From the NCBI GenBank assembly GCA_026874595.1, contig CM049317.1:23295401-23359400 (forward strand): a stretch of 64,000 nt of DNA, given 5' to 3'. Under the pieces are notes generated by a model. It was not told the origin of the DNA and ran no database searches. It saw only the letters and a program-made list of their open reading frames with translations. The position numbers and the translations under genes were made by a program. Origin of the DNA: Sipunculus nudus (taxonomy: Eukaryota > Annelida > Sipuncula > Golfingiida > Sipunculidae). Positions 23,301 to 35,680 of the stretch are shown here, piece after piece. Numbering within the stretch: position 1 is the first letter of the stretch; each line of letters opens with the position of its first letter.

Positions 23301-24276
23301 ATACATATGTCTCATTGTTTGAAGTCAAACTGGTCACTGTTATACATGCAGTAAAGTACGGGTTATGTGACAACCATGCGCTTTCTCTTAAAAATATGGG
23401 GTACGTTGTTCCTGCCTGGTTTTATATTATATTGGGCATTCACTTAATCAGGTTATGGATTTTTAATAGTACCCTTTCCATACGTATCAAATAATCTCTA
23501 AAATATTGTGAATTGGAAAAATGAAAAACCCTAAATCACGGCTATGGCAGAATTTGGGGCAGTAATTTAACTGTTATATCTAAAATCTGTATGATCTTAC
23601 TGTACATTAGATACAACCGTGCACCCATGACCTCAGATACTATACTCTCAGAAACCAACAGAACCCTAAGCATAATAGTTCCATGTGCATTTGGCTTGTT
23701 TAACCGTAATTGTATATTACTCTTAAAGTCTAACATTTCATGGCGAGTTAGTTTCGTTGTTTTGGGTCAATACGTACTTTTAGCGACATTTTCTTGCGAT
23801 ACTATATACATCTGTGTTAATAACTAGATAAGTAGTCTGAAACCCCATTCATACCTCCGCCAGGGTCTTCATTCACACTTAACTGGCTAATACATGTACT
23901 TATAATGATGTATATCACAGTGGTAAAGAATTATGTGAAGTAAATCATATTTCGGATAATAGTGATCCAGATTTTCCTTCAGAAGTCAAAGCATTTGGCT
24001 CCTGTGTGCTACCATAACCCTTCATCAAATTTCATCCTTCCATTACTTTTGAGTAAACTTGCTACTTGAAAACCAAAATAACCCTAGCGTAACGTAATAC
24101 CCTGCCACGCCATCCGGCGCAGGCATAACAAATATAAATAGTCCTCATTTGATCAGAAGCTAAAGGGGTAGTCGGTAAGGCATGGTGGAAGTGAGTTCGT
24201 GATAGATGCCACCCGTTTTCAATCAGCTTTAAAATTGTTCTACACCTTCATTAATTTCCAGTATTATCTAGAACAT

Positions 24277-24480
24277 TCAAACACATCCTATGTCTGTGTT
24301 ATCTATTATAGTTATGATTTGATTTAGAAGTGCAGCTGTGCCGTCTTTTAAATCTTTTGAGCTGTAACCGTCAAGAACTAAGATCATATCTATTATAGTT
24401 ATGATTTGATTTAGAAGTGCAGCTGTGCCGTCTTTTAAATCTTTTGAGCTGTAACCGTCAAGAACTAAGATCATATGCAT
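24277..24480 (-). pseudogene. NACHT-like peptide remnant with an exact 87-bp tandem duplication
   Basis: Plus-strand 24301-24387 and 24388-24474 are identical. On the minus strand each encodes 29 residues including MILVLDGYSSKDLKDGTAAL, in the same frame. The pattern of four hydrophobics then D-G-Y, followed by K-D-G-T, is reminiscent of the Walker B region of NACHT NTPases (usually hydrophobic-LDGYDE). Here the Asp-Glu after Gly-Tyr is Ser-Ser. No Walker A or other NACHT motif is visible nearby and the frame closes at both sides. The family assignment is tentative; the duplication is certain. Confidence 0.4.
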
Positions 24481-27400
24481 GCGGTTATCTTTACAGTGAA
24501 CTAATTACGGGTGTTGTTAAAACCCGGTACCTGCTTCAGTATTATATAACAGTTGGATGTGTTAAGCATATGTAACTAATCGCTGATAGACCAAAGAATA
24601 AGCGGCACGAAACCTCATAAACCAAAACACATTATAATTGTTAGTCATATATTTTTGTATCTGTATCCGCATAATCCGAAATGATTGGCGTGAGGGTGAA
24701 AAAACGGTGTAAGGTGGCAGTTGTTCATGAAAAGGAACGCGGTTTTGGCGTATAGATAACTCTTTGTAAAGATAGAGGTTTTCCATATATCGTTCTACTT
24801 TCTCTGGTATTAATTCTTGCTTGGAAATTACTACGCATCCAAACAGTGTATCAAGTGTTAATCTTTAACTTTTGACGTTGAATATCTTTGTAATGTTCGT
24901 CACCTAGAATGAACATAGTTTTGAATCAACAGTTGTAATGTTCATTGGTCATTTTAATAACATACTGTAGCTGTTACACCCTCTAATGTATAGTATGAAT
25001 ACATTTTCTTAACGTTTGTTATAATAGACCCTCACAAAACACTTGCTCCCATAGCCTATATGTTTAATGTGTGAAAAATCAGTCAGTTTGTCCATATATT
25101 GCCTGAAATTTTCCATTTACTAATTGCCTGATTCACTCCGGCAATTTATAATTGACTGAAATTTTCAGGCATTATACAGATCGACTGAATTGATATAAAA
25201 GTTGTTTGGTTCCCATATCTCATCACTATGAAACAGACACTGCCCTAAAGTACAGCCAGCTACTTTTTAGTAAACTTTGCGCCTGTTTCTCTTTTCTTGA
25301 CTATTTTTAAAAGAATAATTGAGGGTAATAAGACTAAAATACACACTGGTTTGTGATATCAGAATCAGATAGTTGTAATATACATACTATCATAACATAA
25401 TGATTTACAGATATTTACACAATGACTGTAACATATACAACACTTGCACGGCGCCCATAGCCTATACACAATACTCGCGCCCCGTAGTGGCCGCTTAAGA
25501 AAACACGCTTTCGGGTAAAAGCTAAGACCCTGCCAGTACAGGCCTATCGCCTACATTTTTCTTTTGCACTGAAATATCGGCGAATCGTTGTTGGTAAGGT
25601 CTCCTCGTACGTACCCGCATTTCCGACACAACTGGCTGCGAGGCATGTGTACTTAATCAGTTTTTAGTTAAGATTGATAAACATGTAATCCAGAGCTTTA
25701 AGACAATGATTTGCCCCTCGGGGTTCTGTTTGATGTATGGGTGTATATCTTTTTTTGTTGTCATTTATATGTTGTCTGTAACATTGAATAAAGTGATTAC
25801 TCTCGATCAGTTTACTGTAGTATTACATAATACTCGCGTATGTGTAGTTAATATTTGCATTATAACGTAATGCTCGTATGCGTGTGTGTGTATGCTGAAC
25901 TACAACTAGAAATTCCTGGATGCTGTAGTATCCCAGACAATTAAGGCAACCCCCTTCAAAAATAGGCCCCCTTCTTCAGAAGAATATACATACACTTTAC
26001 AAGGCTGCCAATTTCAAGGTCACATGTCCGACATCTTGGTGAAAACAATTAATGTATCAAATTTGAAGAAATTTAAAGTCTTGGGGTTTCACAGAAATCC
26101 AAAATTTTTTAAGTTTCACTTTGAAACAAATCCAAAATGATGTTGGAAATATTTTAAGGAAACAGATGCAGTCCTTCAAAAGTAATGTCAACAAAAGTCT
26201 TATGTATAAGATGTCTTTTTAACCAAATATGGAAATATTTAAGGTCAAGGTAACTTATAGTAAAGGCTTGTTCCAAATTTAAATAGACCTCAATCCATAG
26301 CCCATAGAGATGCATGGGCATAATATGAAAGAAATTTGTGAAATTGACCTATTCAAGGTTTAGGTCATCCTTGTTTTCTTGCCCACCAGATTTGTCTGCG
26401 TGCATGTTAAAATCAAAGTATCCACCGACTTCTCTACGGATACAAAAATGGTAACAAGCTTTGAACCCCTTGAAATTCCACACATCAGAATCGAAAGTGT
26501 ACCATTTCTGTATCACCCAGAAACCAATCTATGGCTACTGAGTACAAACATGCATCTATTGCCAATAAAGCATGTACAATGTACCTGTAAAGCGATTTAA
26601 TGACCGCTAAATTCCGCCGACGTAAAGGTTCAGCCTATCCGAGATATTATGGGGATGCCGATTAAACTTGGCGGTATGTACGCGCAGTAAATACAAAAAT
26701 CCATGCCCAGCCCAGAAAAATGTGTCCCACGATACATCTGGTCAATGGTTGCATTACAGGGCAAAACTGTCCACCGGAATAAAGGCGGTTTCCACCTAGG
26801 GGTTATATATCCCCCACTATTCAGAGATTAATATTTCATATTTGTCAAATGAAATATAATAATTAGAATTATGGACTTTAGTTCCATTTATGAGTTTACT
26901 ATGAAAAATGATATATCTAAACCTGGTTTAACATTAACTTCTTCGAAACATAATTCCTTATTTTCTGAAACCTTATACTAAATTGTATTATATTCGAAGT
27001 GTGATTAAGTATTAATATTTGTTATGTGTCATACAGATGCTAAAGAGGTATATATATCTGTGTGTGTGTGTGTGTCTGATAGTCATCTCCCTACCCTGGA
27101 AGATAAATTGACGCCACTGGTCTTCATTCTGTTCCAAATGATGTTTACAAAAGAAACGAAGACAGTCGGAAAATTTATCGATTCTTTTGTTTTTGTCAAT
27201 TCTTATCTCACATCAAACATTTATTTTGTGAATAAAGGTGGTGAAATGCATAAATCATTTGTGTGATTTTGCTTAACATTTGATAATGTTTGAAAATGGT
27301 AGAAACGTAATTTAATGAAACAGTGTTGATGAACGGCTCTGGATTTGAACCTGCTACCTTTTTTTGTGGTGGCGCTGAGGTTCAGTGTATAGGAAGTGAT

Positions 27401-29400
27401 GAGGAACAAAGGCTTCTGTTAATCAGGATTATTCGGACCCCGTACGAAAATCGATGCCCTTTAGTGATCGCACTTCCGTCCGTCCGTCCGTCAGTGACGC
27501 GCACGCGCAATATCTCAACGAGAAGATGCTTGATCTTTATCGAATTCACGGGGGGGGGGGGGGTTCAGACCTATCGAATTACAGAACTATCTCAATTCCA
27601 ATATGGCCAGCAAAATACAATCGGCGATTCATTTCGTGCGCAATATTTAATCGAGAACATGCGTGACCTTTTTTTAAATTCTTAGGTCAATTGATGCCTA
27701 TGAGGGCTCCAATATTATATACCTAACAGAATTCCAATATGGTCGCCAGAGCACCATCTGTGATTTTCTTTAATTTTAAGACTCCTGTTAAATTAACTAT
27801 GGCTGCCAGGCATATATTTTAAAATCCTGTCACTATAACCTTTTATAATATGTCATTATTTTACATTGTGTATGGTGATAATTTCAGACCAACTTGACAT
27901 CTAATATGGCCATATAGGGCTGCTATTTCGAGGGAATGGCAATCGCGGGCCCCAGTTGAGGTCCTTTACCGTGCCAAAACTCTAGTTTAAATTTGAATCA
28001 TGTTTATGTTAAAAGGCACAATTAAAGGCACATGACATTGATGGCACTTCAAGCAATTTCATATAGTTAATGTTAAAAAGTACAGTTAAACAATAAGATA
28101 AATTATGGTTTCATTTTTCAAATTGGATTGTGATAACGCTTATAATCCTTACGTGCGGAATGCTATTTCGGAATGCGGAATGCTTTTACATCTAGACCGG
28201 CATATAAAGAGATATCATATGTACCGGCAAGAAAATATGCATGAGATTTTAGCCCAGAAGCCTAATATCCATTTTTAATGCATGATTCCTTCATCTACAG
28301 TTTTTTAGTTTTCCTGTGAAAACTTAAGAATAAAATTCCCGAGACAGATCTCTTCTGATGTATAAATTGTTACCTGCAGATGAAAGGGACGGTAATGAAA
28401 CTTGAAGCAAACATGACTGTTCTTTTTAATTACTTTCATACTATAATTTTCTCAGCAGATGTATGTAAAGTTCTTCCTCAGTACTATTATATGCTAAGTT
28501 GAGGGGGGGGGGGGCAATTTCGACAGCCCTGGCTACGCCCCTGTTACAGCTTGTCCCTCGCATCACAATGTGAACACCAGTGTTAATCGACGTCACCTTC
28601 GGTTAATACTTACTAAAAAAAGCGTTTAACCAAATTAACACAGACCTCAATTAGTTGTAACACCAGTTGTATTTATGTGCAAACACAACACAGCTGTTAG
28701 ATTATGTATATGTAAATTAAATCATAACAATAACTTGACATTTTCAGTGTTACTGTTGCTGTCAGAGCTCTGCGTTTGAACATACTATTCGAGCCAGAGT
28801 ACAAGTCCGAGTCCAGGTAACTCAAGTCCCATGCGGTCCAAGTCCGAGTCCTTGAGTTCGAGTCCAAGTCCACCTTCTTCGGGTCGGAGTCATTTGGAAC
28901 TTGAGTCTAGATCAGATTACGAGTCCAATACAAATCTTCTAATTAAAATATTCTAAAAAGGATATTTGAATTAATTATGCAAATTCTTATGTTAGTTTAC
29001 AATTGCTCTTTACTTGAATGTTTAATTAAGGTTAGCCCCTGATGTTGAGCTAAAATTTGGTATGTACTGTATTATTTTTTATCATACTATGTTAGAATTT
29101 CACCCAAATGCACAATCTTCAAAAATGTGGGAGAGTTTTCTTCTGGACTCAAGATGGACTCGGCATGATTTCTCGAGTCTTTACTGCCGAATACAAGTCC
29201 GAGTCAAGGACCCTCGAGTCCTTAGAAAAGTCCTTCATCACTATAGAAAGAAAGAAGGAAAGAAAGAAAGAAAGAAAGGAGTTTGTTTAATATCGCGACA
29301 TATACATACATTATCAGAATACAATAACACCTAGAAAATTGGTACAAAGCCCCCATGGGCTTATATGTCACTGGAACATACCGTACCAACGTCAGTCATA
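24481..29400. other. Intergenic region; dispersed repeats
   Basis: Contains ccttgacc/aaggtca-type repeat sequence (about 25960-26370), a short (TG)n near 27057, a gtccgtccgtcc block with a G14 run (27470-27565), a G12 run near 28503, and the AAGTCC-rich repeat at 28790-29240 ending in (GAAA)n at about 29246-29280. No gene was recognised. Confidence 0.5.
28785..29280. repeat. AAGTCC/GAGTCC-rich dispersed repeat with a (GAAA)n tail
   Basis: Dense caagtccgagtcc words in both halves, like those at 1095-1650 and 50240-50310, followed by gaaagaaagaa at the right end. Confidence 0.55.
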
Positions 29401-29429
29401 TCACCAGTAGCACAGTGTCGCAGAACAAA

Positions 29430-29680
29430 GAAAGAGACACCTGCTCTCATTGGTCCAAATCTATGGTGTAATCAAGAATCGGTGTAATAAGACCAATGAG
29501 AACGGATGTTACATATTTAAAATTTGGTGCTGGATGCGATAACACGCTCTCGTTGGTCTGATTATAATTCTTTGATCTGTGAAAACCCTGGTGGTGAGGC
29601 CTCGAAAATCTTGCTATAAATAGCAGCGGTTAAAGCCTATGAGATCGTGGAAAAGTGGTCTCTGCGTGAGAAGCGGAATG
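29430..29680. mobile_element. Copy of the GCAGCGGTTA fold-back family
   Basis: Contains ctctcattggtcc, gaccaatgagaacgg, ttggtctgatta, ccctggtggtgagg, and tagcagcggttaaag, in the same order as other copies. Ends are degenerate. Confidence 0.55.
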
Positions 29681-30118
29681 TTACCACTATGTTCAATTCA
29701 TTTAACATTTAAGTTTAATTAATTGAAGCTGATATAAACAGGAAATAGACACACAGGAATTTTTTTTATATGTGGGAAATTTGAACAAATGCTAATGTTA
29801 AAATGCGCAGTGGGTTTGTACGCATAAGCAGTGGTGCATACCAAGTTTTATTTCACATCGAAGCATGACATTATTATGAGTCACCGTTTGTTCCGTAATT
29901 CTCATCCAAACGTGTTCCTCCTATAAATGGTATAAGTTGTAAAGTCGGAGGCAGCATAGAAAATGCCCATAGTAGAAAATTCTATATATTATTAAAAGTT
30001 TAATGTAGATTTGGAGAAATTAAAATCATAGGTGTATAAAATATAAAACATAATAACAAATAGTCACGAGAAATTTGGACAGCATTTTTTGGACAACAAC
30101 AGGCCGTTGTTGTTCGCT

Positions 30119-30191
30119 CTATTTGGTGTAAATGTCGAAGAACACTTTCCAGTCCCCTGAGTTAGGCATCCTTTTCCAAAGAGTGAATGAT
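30119..30191 (-). CDS. Gene A exon 4: C-terminal strands and stop
   Basis: 73 bases after ttttttctag. Completing a Lys codon, it reads SFTLWKRMPNSGDWKVFFD then IYTK and TAG. An opposite-strand frame over the same bases is a shadow. Confidence 0.9.
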
Positions 30192-31709
30192 CTAGAAAAA
30201 AATGATAATGCAGTAGATAAAATATTGAATCAAAGAACACACATTGTATTGAAATTGTTGTATGATCTTAACTTTGTTGGATGTATCGTTTCGATAGCTT
30301 GTTTTTGTTTAATGACATTAATTAGGAATCCACTTGGTGATATACCCCTAACAAAGCGGTTATAAATTCGTTCCAGATCTCCTTCATTTTAACAACTGCT
30401 TTGTCCAGCAAGTCTTCCGGGGTTTTAAAATGAGGGCTAGCACATGGCCAAGTATCAGTCCAAGGAGAGAGGGGTGTCGTGGATTTATAACCTGGAGCTG
30501 GATACACAATGCGATACCACAATCTGATTGGTCTGATTACAAATGTTTGGCTCTGTGCGAAATCTGGTGCTCTATCCCGTAGAATCATACTATAAGAAGC
30601 AGCGGTTAAAACGAAGGAGATTTTGAATGTTTAACTGCTGCATGAGGAGTGTAGCTTGGAGTGTGCTTACTTTCCTTTCACAATCACGTTCCCTGAAACC
30701 CCATCTTCTTCAAAATGTCCGATGCCTATCGAAAGGTCTCCTTGGACCAAAGCATAGTCATTAACCCACTCCTCCCGATCCACGCCGGATTCGAACAATT
30801 TGTCGATGTATTTAATTATGTCTGAAGAGCAGAAATATATTAAGAGAATACCAGTTGAGGACTATGATGACCAGTCATTCAAATTTTTCCCGATTTTTGT
30901 TTCATTTGTGACAATGTGAACATTGCATATTTTATGTTAAATCCACACGGAATATAAAGTTTTCTCCTAAGATTGTTATGGTACCCGACACTTCGTCGTT
31001 CATCAACCGTTTGCTTATTCCTGTACATTAAAGAAACGGGCTGGAAAAAACTTTCACCGGGCGCGATCAGTGGTCCAATATATAAATATAGCGTGCACGC
31101 CACCTCACAGTCGTACTGCCCGACTCCAAAATTCAAGGGTTTGTAAGCTTCCAACTGCTTTCCTATGGTCATGCAATCTTATTATGACAAAGAGACTCAT
31201 GTGGACTGGGTTCACTCATTATTAGCACCATAACAAGTGGAGATGATAAGGGACGTGATTGCTGGGAATCGTTGGTTTTATTTTGTTGATAATGGACATG
31301 TTATTACAAATGTTTATGAACTTTTAACGGACTCTCATTTGATGAGTGCTTTATTTAGTGATATTACTTTCAGGTACTAAGATTCCGGATTTCCTTCAAA
31401 TGTGGTCCATCAAGATGCTATTTTCAACAGAAATATCGCACTCCTCAGAGATAAGTCTATTTAAACAAGTGTTCTGCGACAAAACTGTGGGAACGCTATT
31501 CCTGATATTATATTTGTATTTTTGCATGCGGACCTACCTCTTCCGAAATAAATATCGCCTCCGAGTTCCCACTCGACCGCGTCTTCGGTGCAGATTTTTG
31601 CAAAGAATTCGGTAGAGTTTTTCCTATAGAATAGGTCCGAAAACTGCTTCATCTTCTCTTTTATAGCCTGCAGGTCGGATTCTAAAAGGTAATACACTGA
31701 TATCCCTAA

Positions 31710-31770
<61 letters not shown>

Positions 31771-32606
31771 CACAAAAGTTTAGAAGACATGAGCAATAAC
31801 TTAATTTAACGCATCTAGGTTTCACAATTCGAACAGAAACCGTGTATTTTTTTTAGATGCACTACTGAGTGTGTTCAATCGATAAGTTTGATGTGACCTG
31901 TCATGGGTGATGTTTGAGGATATCAATTACCTTATCTCTACTTTTGGAATTAACAGGTCTTAAGCTTACATTGCTACAGGCTAATGACCCTCAATGCCTT
32001 GTTCAAAATTGGATAACCCATTTTCAGATGAGCTTCCCTTTAAAGTCCGAAATTTTGCGAAAACTGAAGAGAAAAGAGGACACAGACATTTTGTTAAGTT
32101 GCAAATCACCCCCGCAGATCTCTACAACAGGAGGCCAAGCAACGCACGCCCTAGTAAAATGATCACAAATTAACAAATTATTAGGGATCAGCGGGGAGCT
32201 AGTCTTGACTGGTCCTTAGGTATCGTTGCAAACTGTTGATTGGCAAACAATTTGAGCGGGGCCGCTCAAGTTTGACGGCATAATGGCAAATACAAAGCGA
32301 GTAGACTTCGGCTTTTGGTGTGGTTCCGGCTATGTGTTGGATTCAAGGAAGTCGTAAAGTCACTTATGCACGAATCAACCTGAGATTATAGGCCGAATAA
32401 GTAAATGCAAACATGTGTTGCGGAGCATCCTCCAAAAGGGACCCCCCCCCCCGACAAGGCCGTAAAATGCAGATTTCTAGTCGCGCATCTTTTATAAAAG
32501 GGATAACAATTTGTATAACAAAATTACCTGATCCATAAAATTTACTGGCAAATGTCGCTGACGCCATGAAACATGTAAGCATCAATATTGCCTCTGCGGA
32601 AGCCAT
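30119..32606 (-). CDS. Secreted SnoaL-like/DUF4440 (NTF2-fold) protein, gene A (complete, four exons)
   Basis: Minus-strand exons 32528-32606, 31538-31681, 30671-30821 and 30119-30191 join at GT-AG sites into 148 codons plus TAG. Residues 1-20 are a signal peptide (MASAEAILMLTCFMASATFA, likely cut before SKFYG). Residues 27-148 show the DUF4440/SnoaL-like plan. In order: an amphipathic start (SDLQAIKEKMKQF), TEDAVEWELGGDIYFGR, a helix, YALVQGDLSIGIGHFEEDG, then KSFTLWKRMP and GDWKVFFDIYTK. The W-K...W-K-V-x-x-D-I ending is typical of the family. Length is usual for a single-domain member. The NTF2 fold forms a small pocket, often in dimers, but the reaction or ligand cannot be inferred. No cysteine-rich or other domain is present. 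Paralogue B at 39804-44968 has the same exons and phases, which supports this model. Confidence 0.88.
30440..30660. mobile_element. GCAGCGGTTA fold-back family copy in gene A intron 3
   Basis: Contains tggtctgattacaaatg, ggctctgtgcgaaatctggtg, agaagcagcggttaaaa, then ttaactgctgcatgagg. The related copy at 42880-43060 lies at the matching place in gene B, so the insertion predates the gene duplication. Confidence 0.6.
30671..30821 (-). CDS. Gene A exon 3: central NTF2-like domain
   Basis: 151 bases between gctcttcag and GGAAA|GTAAGC. It encodes IIKYIDKLFESG, EEWVNDYALVQGDLSIG and HFEEDGVSG. Same length and phase as gene B exon 3. Confidence 0.9.
31538..31681 (-). CDS. Gene A exon 2: first half of the NTF2-like domain
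   Basis: 144 bases between ccttttag and AGAG|GTAGGT. It encodes residues 27-74 with TEDAVEWELGGDIYFGR. The splice leaves one base to form an Asp codon with exon 3. Confidence 0.9.
31712..31766. repeat. (AT)n microsatellite in gene A intron 1
   Basis: About 27 AT dinucleotides just upstream of exon 2 on the gene strand. Confidence 0.96.
32528..32606 (-). CDS. Gene A exon 1: start codon and signal peptide
   Basis: The ATG at 32606 is the first in frame and begins a hydrophobic leader. The exon ends TCA G|GTAATT. It aligns codon for codon with gene B exon 1, which supports the start. Confidence 0.88.
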
Positions 32607-32680
32607 GGCACTATTTCGTTGTCGAAAGCAGAAATAGTTTGACTGAAGATATCGTTTGGACTGCAGCTCCTTTAAAGTAA
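32607..32680 (-). promoter_or_regulatory. Conserved 5' flank/5' UTR of gene A
   Basis: Reading towards the ATG, the block includes TTTAAAGGAGCTGCAGTCCA then AACGA, and ends AATAGTGCCATGG. The same words stand at the same distance before gene B (about 44969-45042). TTTAAAG at about 65-75 bases before the ATG is a possible TATA-like element. Transcription start not determined. Confidence 0.45.
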
Positions 32681-32759
32681 AAAAATTCTTTCAAAACACT
32701 GTAAAACTGCCTTAAAATAAAATTAATTGTATCCCCAGCCAAAGTCGGGGGATACAATG

Positions 32760-34140
32760 TTTTCATGACGGTCCCGCCGCCGCCGTCGCTGCATATAAAT
32801 CTTGTTGGCGCGATAACTCAAAAAATATTTCACGGATCTTTACCAAACTTGGTTTATGTATAGATATGGGTGGGGGACGACGCCTATTCAAAATAAGGTC
32901 ATGACCTTTACTAGGAGAGTGTCCTTGACCTTGAATAGTTCCAAATTTGGGGAAAATCACACAAATTTTTATATATCTCAAGAAATCTTGCATGGATTGA
33001 CCCCAAAATCAAGTTTATCGAAGATCATGGATAGAATTGTCATGTTCCAAAAACTGGTGGCGCCACCTGTTATTTTTTACTTGTTTTCGTGGCTTTTAAT
33101 ACCCCCCAAAATTGCCACTTGACAGTACTGTGAGCATTATAAGTCAAAAACCAATGGACAGATTTATTTTATAATATGCATATACATTGATATGGGTTAT
33201 GGGATGATGTTTATTTAAAATGACCTTTCCTATGAGAGTGGCCTTGGCCTTGAATATTCCCTTATTTGGTGAAATTCACAAAAAAATCTTTAAATAAGGG
33301 TCATGACCTTTCCTATGAGAGTGGCCTTGGCCTTGAATATTCCCTTATTTGGTGAAATTCACAAAAAATCTTTAATATCTCAGTAAGGGATACATTGAAT
33401 AGTTCAAAAATCAAATTGACCGAAGATCTTAGATAGCTTTGTCTTTTGCAGAAGACCTTGTGTCGTTTTCTTGTTAAAATGATGTTAACGCAATAATTAA
33501 CTTTGTAAGATTTGAGGTACAGTCACCAAACCCACAGGTTTGATGCATCTTATCAACGGCTAGGGCAAGTTCGAACATGGATGACCTTGATGCATTTTTT
33601 CAAGGTCACAGCGGCAATTATGGTAAAATGATATTAGGGCAATAACTCAAAAAGAATTTGTGGTACAGTCACCAAACCTACAGTTTAGATGCACCTTATC
33701 AAGGGCTAGGCCAAGTTCGAATATGAGTGACCTTGATCGTTTTTCAAGGTCACAGAGGCTATAACGCTAAAATGATGTTAACTTTAATATCTCACTGAGG
33801 GATGCTTAGATCGGTCCAAAAATCAATTTGACATAAGATCTTTGATAACATTGTTTTCTGCAGAAGACAGGTGGCGCCACCTTATGTTGTTTTCTTGCTA
33901 AAATGATGTTTAAACGGAATAACTTTGTAAGAATTTTAGGTACAGTCACCAAACCCACACGTTTGATGCATCTTATCAACGGCTAGGTCTAATTTGAGCA
34001 TGGATGACCATGATACATTTTTTTCAAGGTCACAGCACCGATAATGTTAAAATGAAATTACGGAAATTGTTGGTACAGTCACCACACTTACAGGTTAGAT
34101 GCATCTTATCAACGGCTGGGGGGGGGGGGGGGGGGGGTTA
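32760..34140. repeat. Dispersed repeat: 'aacgcaataactc', 'gaccttga' and 82-bp tandem copies
   Basis: Repeated blocks read gtacagtcaccaaaccyaca, ttcaaggtcacag and aaaatgatgtta several times. An 82-base unit containing cctatgagagtggccttgg is duplicated at 33221 and 33303. It ends at a G20 run (34118-34137). Related to 8990-9670. No coding potential. Confidence 0.65.
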
Positions 34141-35079
34141 TTGTCTGGGGATACTATGGCACCTGCAGTGCCAAGAAATATCTAGTTTTGATTATTTCTA
34201 ACCCAAGCCCATGTTGTACTAATCATGAAAACATGTTCACTTATACCTTTAATATTAAACGTCGTACAAATTAACATAATCATACTACATGAATGTTGAT
34301 AGCTAGGAGTGCAAGGAATATTAGCCCTTTTGCCAGTGGTCTATAGCTGCAATTAAAGTGTTGTCAGTGGATTGAAATAAGCAGACATAGTGTATTTAAT
34401 ATGATGATCCAAATAAAACACAGCTTTTAAATGCCTTCAAGAACAGAGATATCAACTGCCAACCATATGTGTAAGGCAAATACAGTGTTAATATTTACAT
34501 TAACACATATTATTTGGATATACAAATGGGTATTTATGCTTGTTTCGTCTATTTATCAGGGTGGACATCAGTGAGTACGTTGAAAAAGATAAGGTCAAAC
34601 TTATATTTTGTAAATCAACATCCATACCGGATTGTAAACCTTTACACTGGAATTGATATTTTTGATCCCAAGGTTTTTCAAGATATTAAATTTAACACCA
34701 GTTTTAATTCCCGATAAAATATTTATGTGCAAATTTTAATTTTAATTCTCTCTATGAAGCAGGAGATTAGTTTGATCCTGTCCAATATGATTTCTGTCTC
34801 GTATTTTGCTGAAATACTTGTATTTATATAAGGTTTAAAGCTAACAAACAGTTGATTCTTATCGCATCTAGAATAAGGAAATTTACCGTAGATACATCTG
34901 TATCTTGTCATGATGCAACGTTTTGGAAAAAAAAAACAACTCCAGAACCCTCTTTGACACAATGATATTTAGCAATTGTTCAACTCTCCTTTAGTGAATT
35001 AAGTGTGCGCTTTAAATGCTATTACCTGTTCTTTTCACTGACCCCTAAGACCCAAGAGGTGATTAAATGGGCCTATTCC
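34141..35079. other. Intergenic; part of the segmental duplication
   Basis: AT-rich sequence collinear with about 45060-45890. No gene seen. Confidence 0.4.
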
Positions 35080-35310
35080 AATATCTGACGTGTATAACTA
35101 AAGAAAAAACCAACGTGAGCGGTTGTCGCATGTGTAGCATTTGGAGCACAATGCGATACTACGCCTCACTGGTCTGATAACAATTTTTTGCTCTCTGACA
35201 ACCCTGGTGGTGGGACCCAGAGAAAGTTTCTATGCAAAGCAGCGGTTAAAGCAAAGGAGATATCGGACGACTGCAGTATATAACCGCTGCGTATATCGAG
35301 TGCAGTTTTG
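35080..35310. mobile_element. GCAGCGGTTA family copy with a perfect terminal hairpin
   Basis: GCAGCGGTTA at about 35240 is followed some 30 bases later by TAACCGCTGC at about 35281, a perfect 10-base inverted repeat. Upstream are ctggtctgataac and ccctggtggtgggaccca. The matching copy in the duplicated block is at 46430-46610. Confidence 0.65.
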
Positions 35311-35680
35311 AGTTCTCCCCGAAATTTAGTAAAGCAGAATATTTGCTTAGCCTAATGTTTATGTAGAATTTGTTACCGCCTCTGAATGAATGTTTTTTTT
35401 CTAATATTGTCATATCATGTATCACACACAAATATATATGTGTGTATATTTTTTCTTCAATTCTTGACAGTCTGCTCTTGAAAGTGTGATTAACACCATA
35501 TCACAATAATCCTTAGATAAGCTAAGATGATTAAATAAGTAATATCTGTACTCATCTTCATTACAACTTCGATAAAATTTTATGGAAATCAGAATATAAA
35601 TAATGCAATTATGTCTTGGTTTCATACCGTTCTAAAAGCTAATAAAACGGAACATGTTACCTCTTCTGAAGGTCATGTTC

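Larger units (their letters stand above)
18077..24276. other. Intergenic region; microsatellites and short repeats only
   Basis: Apart from the microsatellites and the poly-G/poly-C fold-back repeats near 19977-20225 and 21915-22180, I see no spliceable coding exon or RNA gene. Short open frames are scattered, mostly under 80 codons, and lack recognisable motifs. Confidence 0.5.
29550..35680. repeat. Left copy of a segmental duplication (SnoaL-like gene A block)
   Basis: Collinear landmarks recur at 39550-47020: the AT-rich flank before the stop exon, all four exons, the fold-back elements, the cgtatttt...cgcatc block (34800 versus 45760), the hairpin element (35080 versus 46430), and a 55-base tail 'tttcataccgttctaa...gttacctcttct' (35620 versus 46960). 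Outer limits are approximate, especially on the left. Confidence 0.75.

Noticed and set aside
27341-27400. Reverse-strand B-box-like GGTTCAAATCC
   Set aside because: No A box at tRNA spacing and no cloverleaf. A chance match is likely.
30132-30365. 77-codon plus-strand frame
   Set aside because: Opposite-strand shadow of gene A exon 4.
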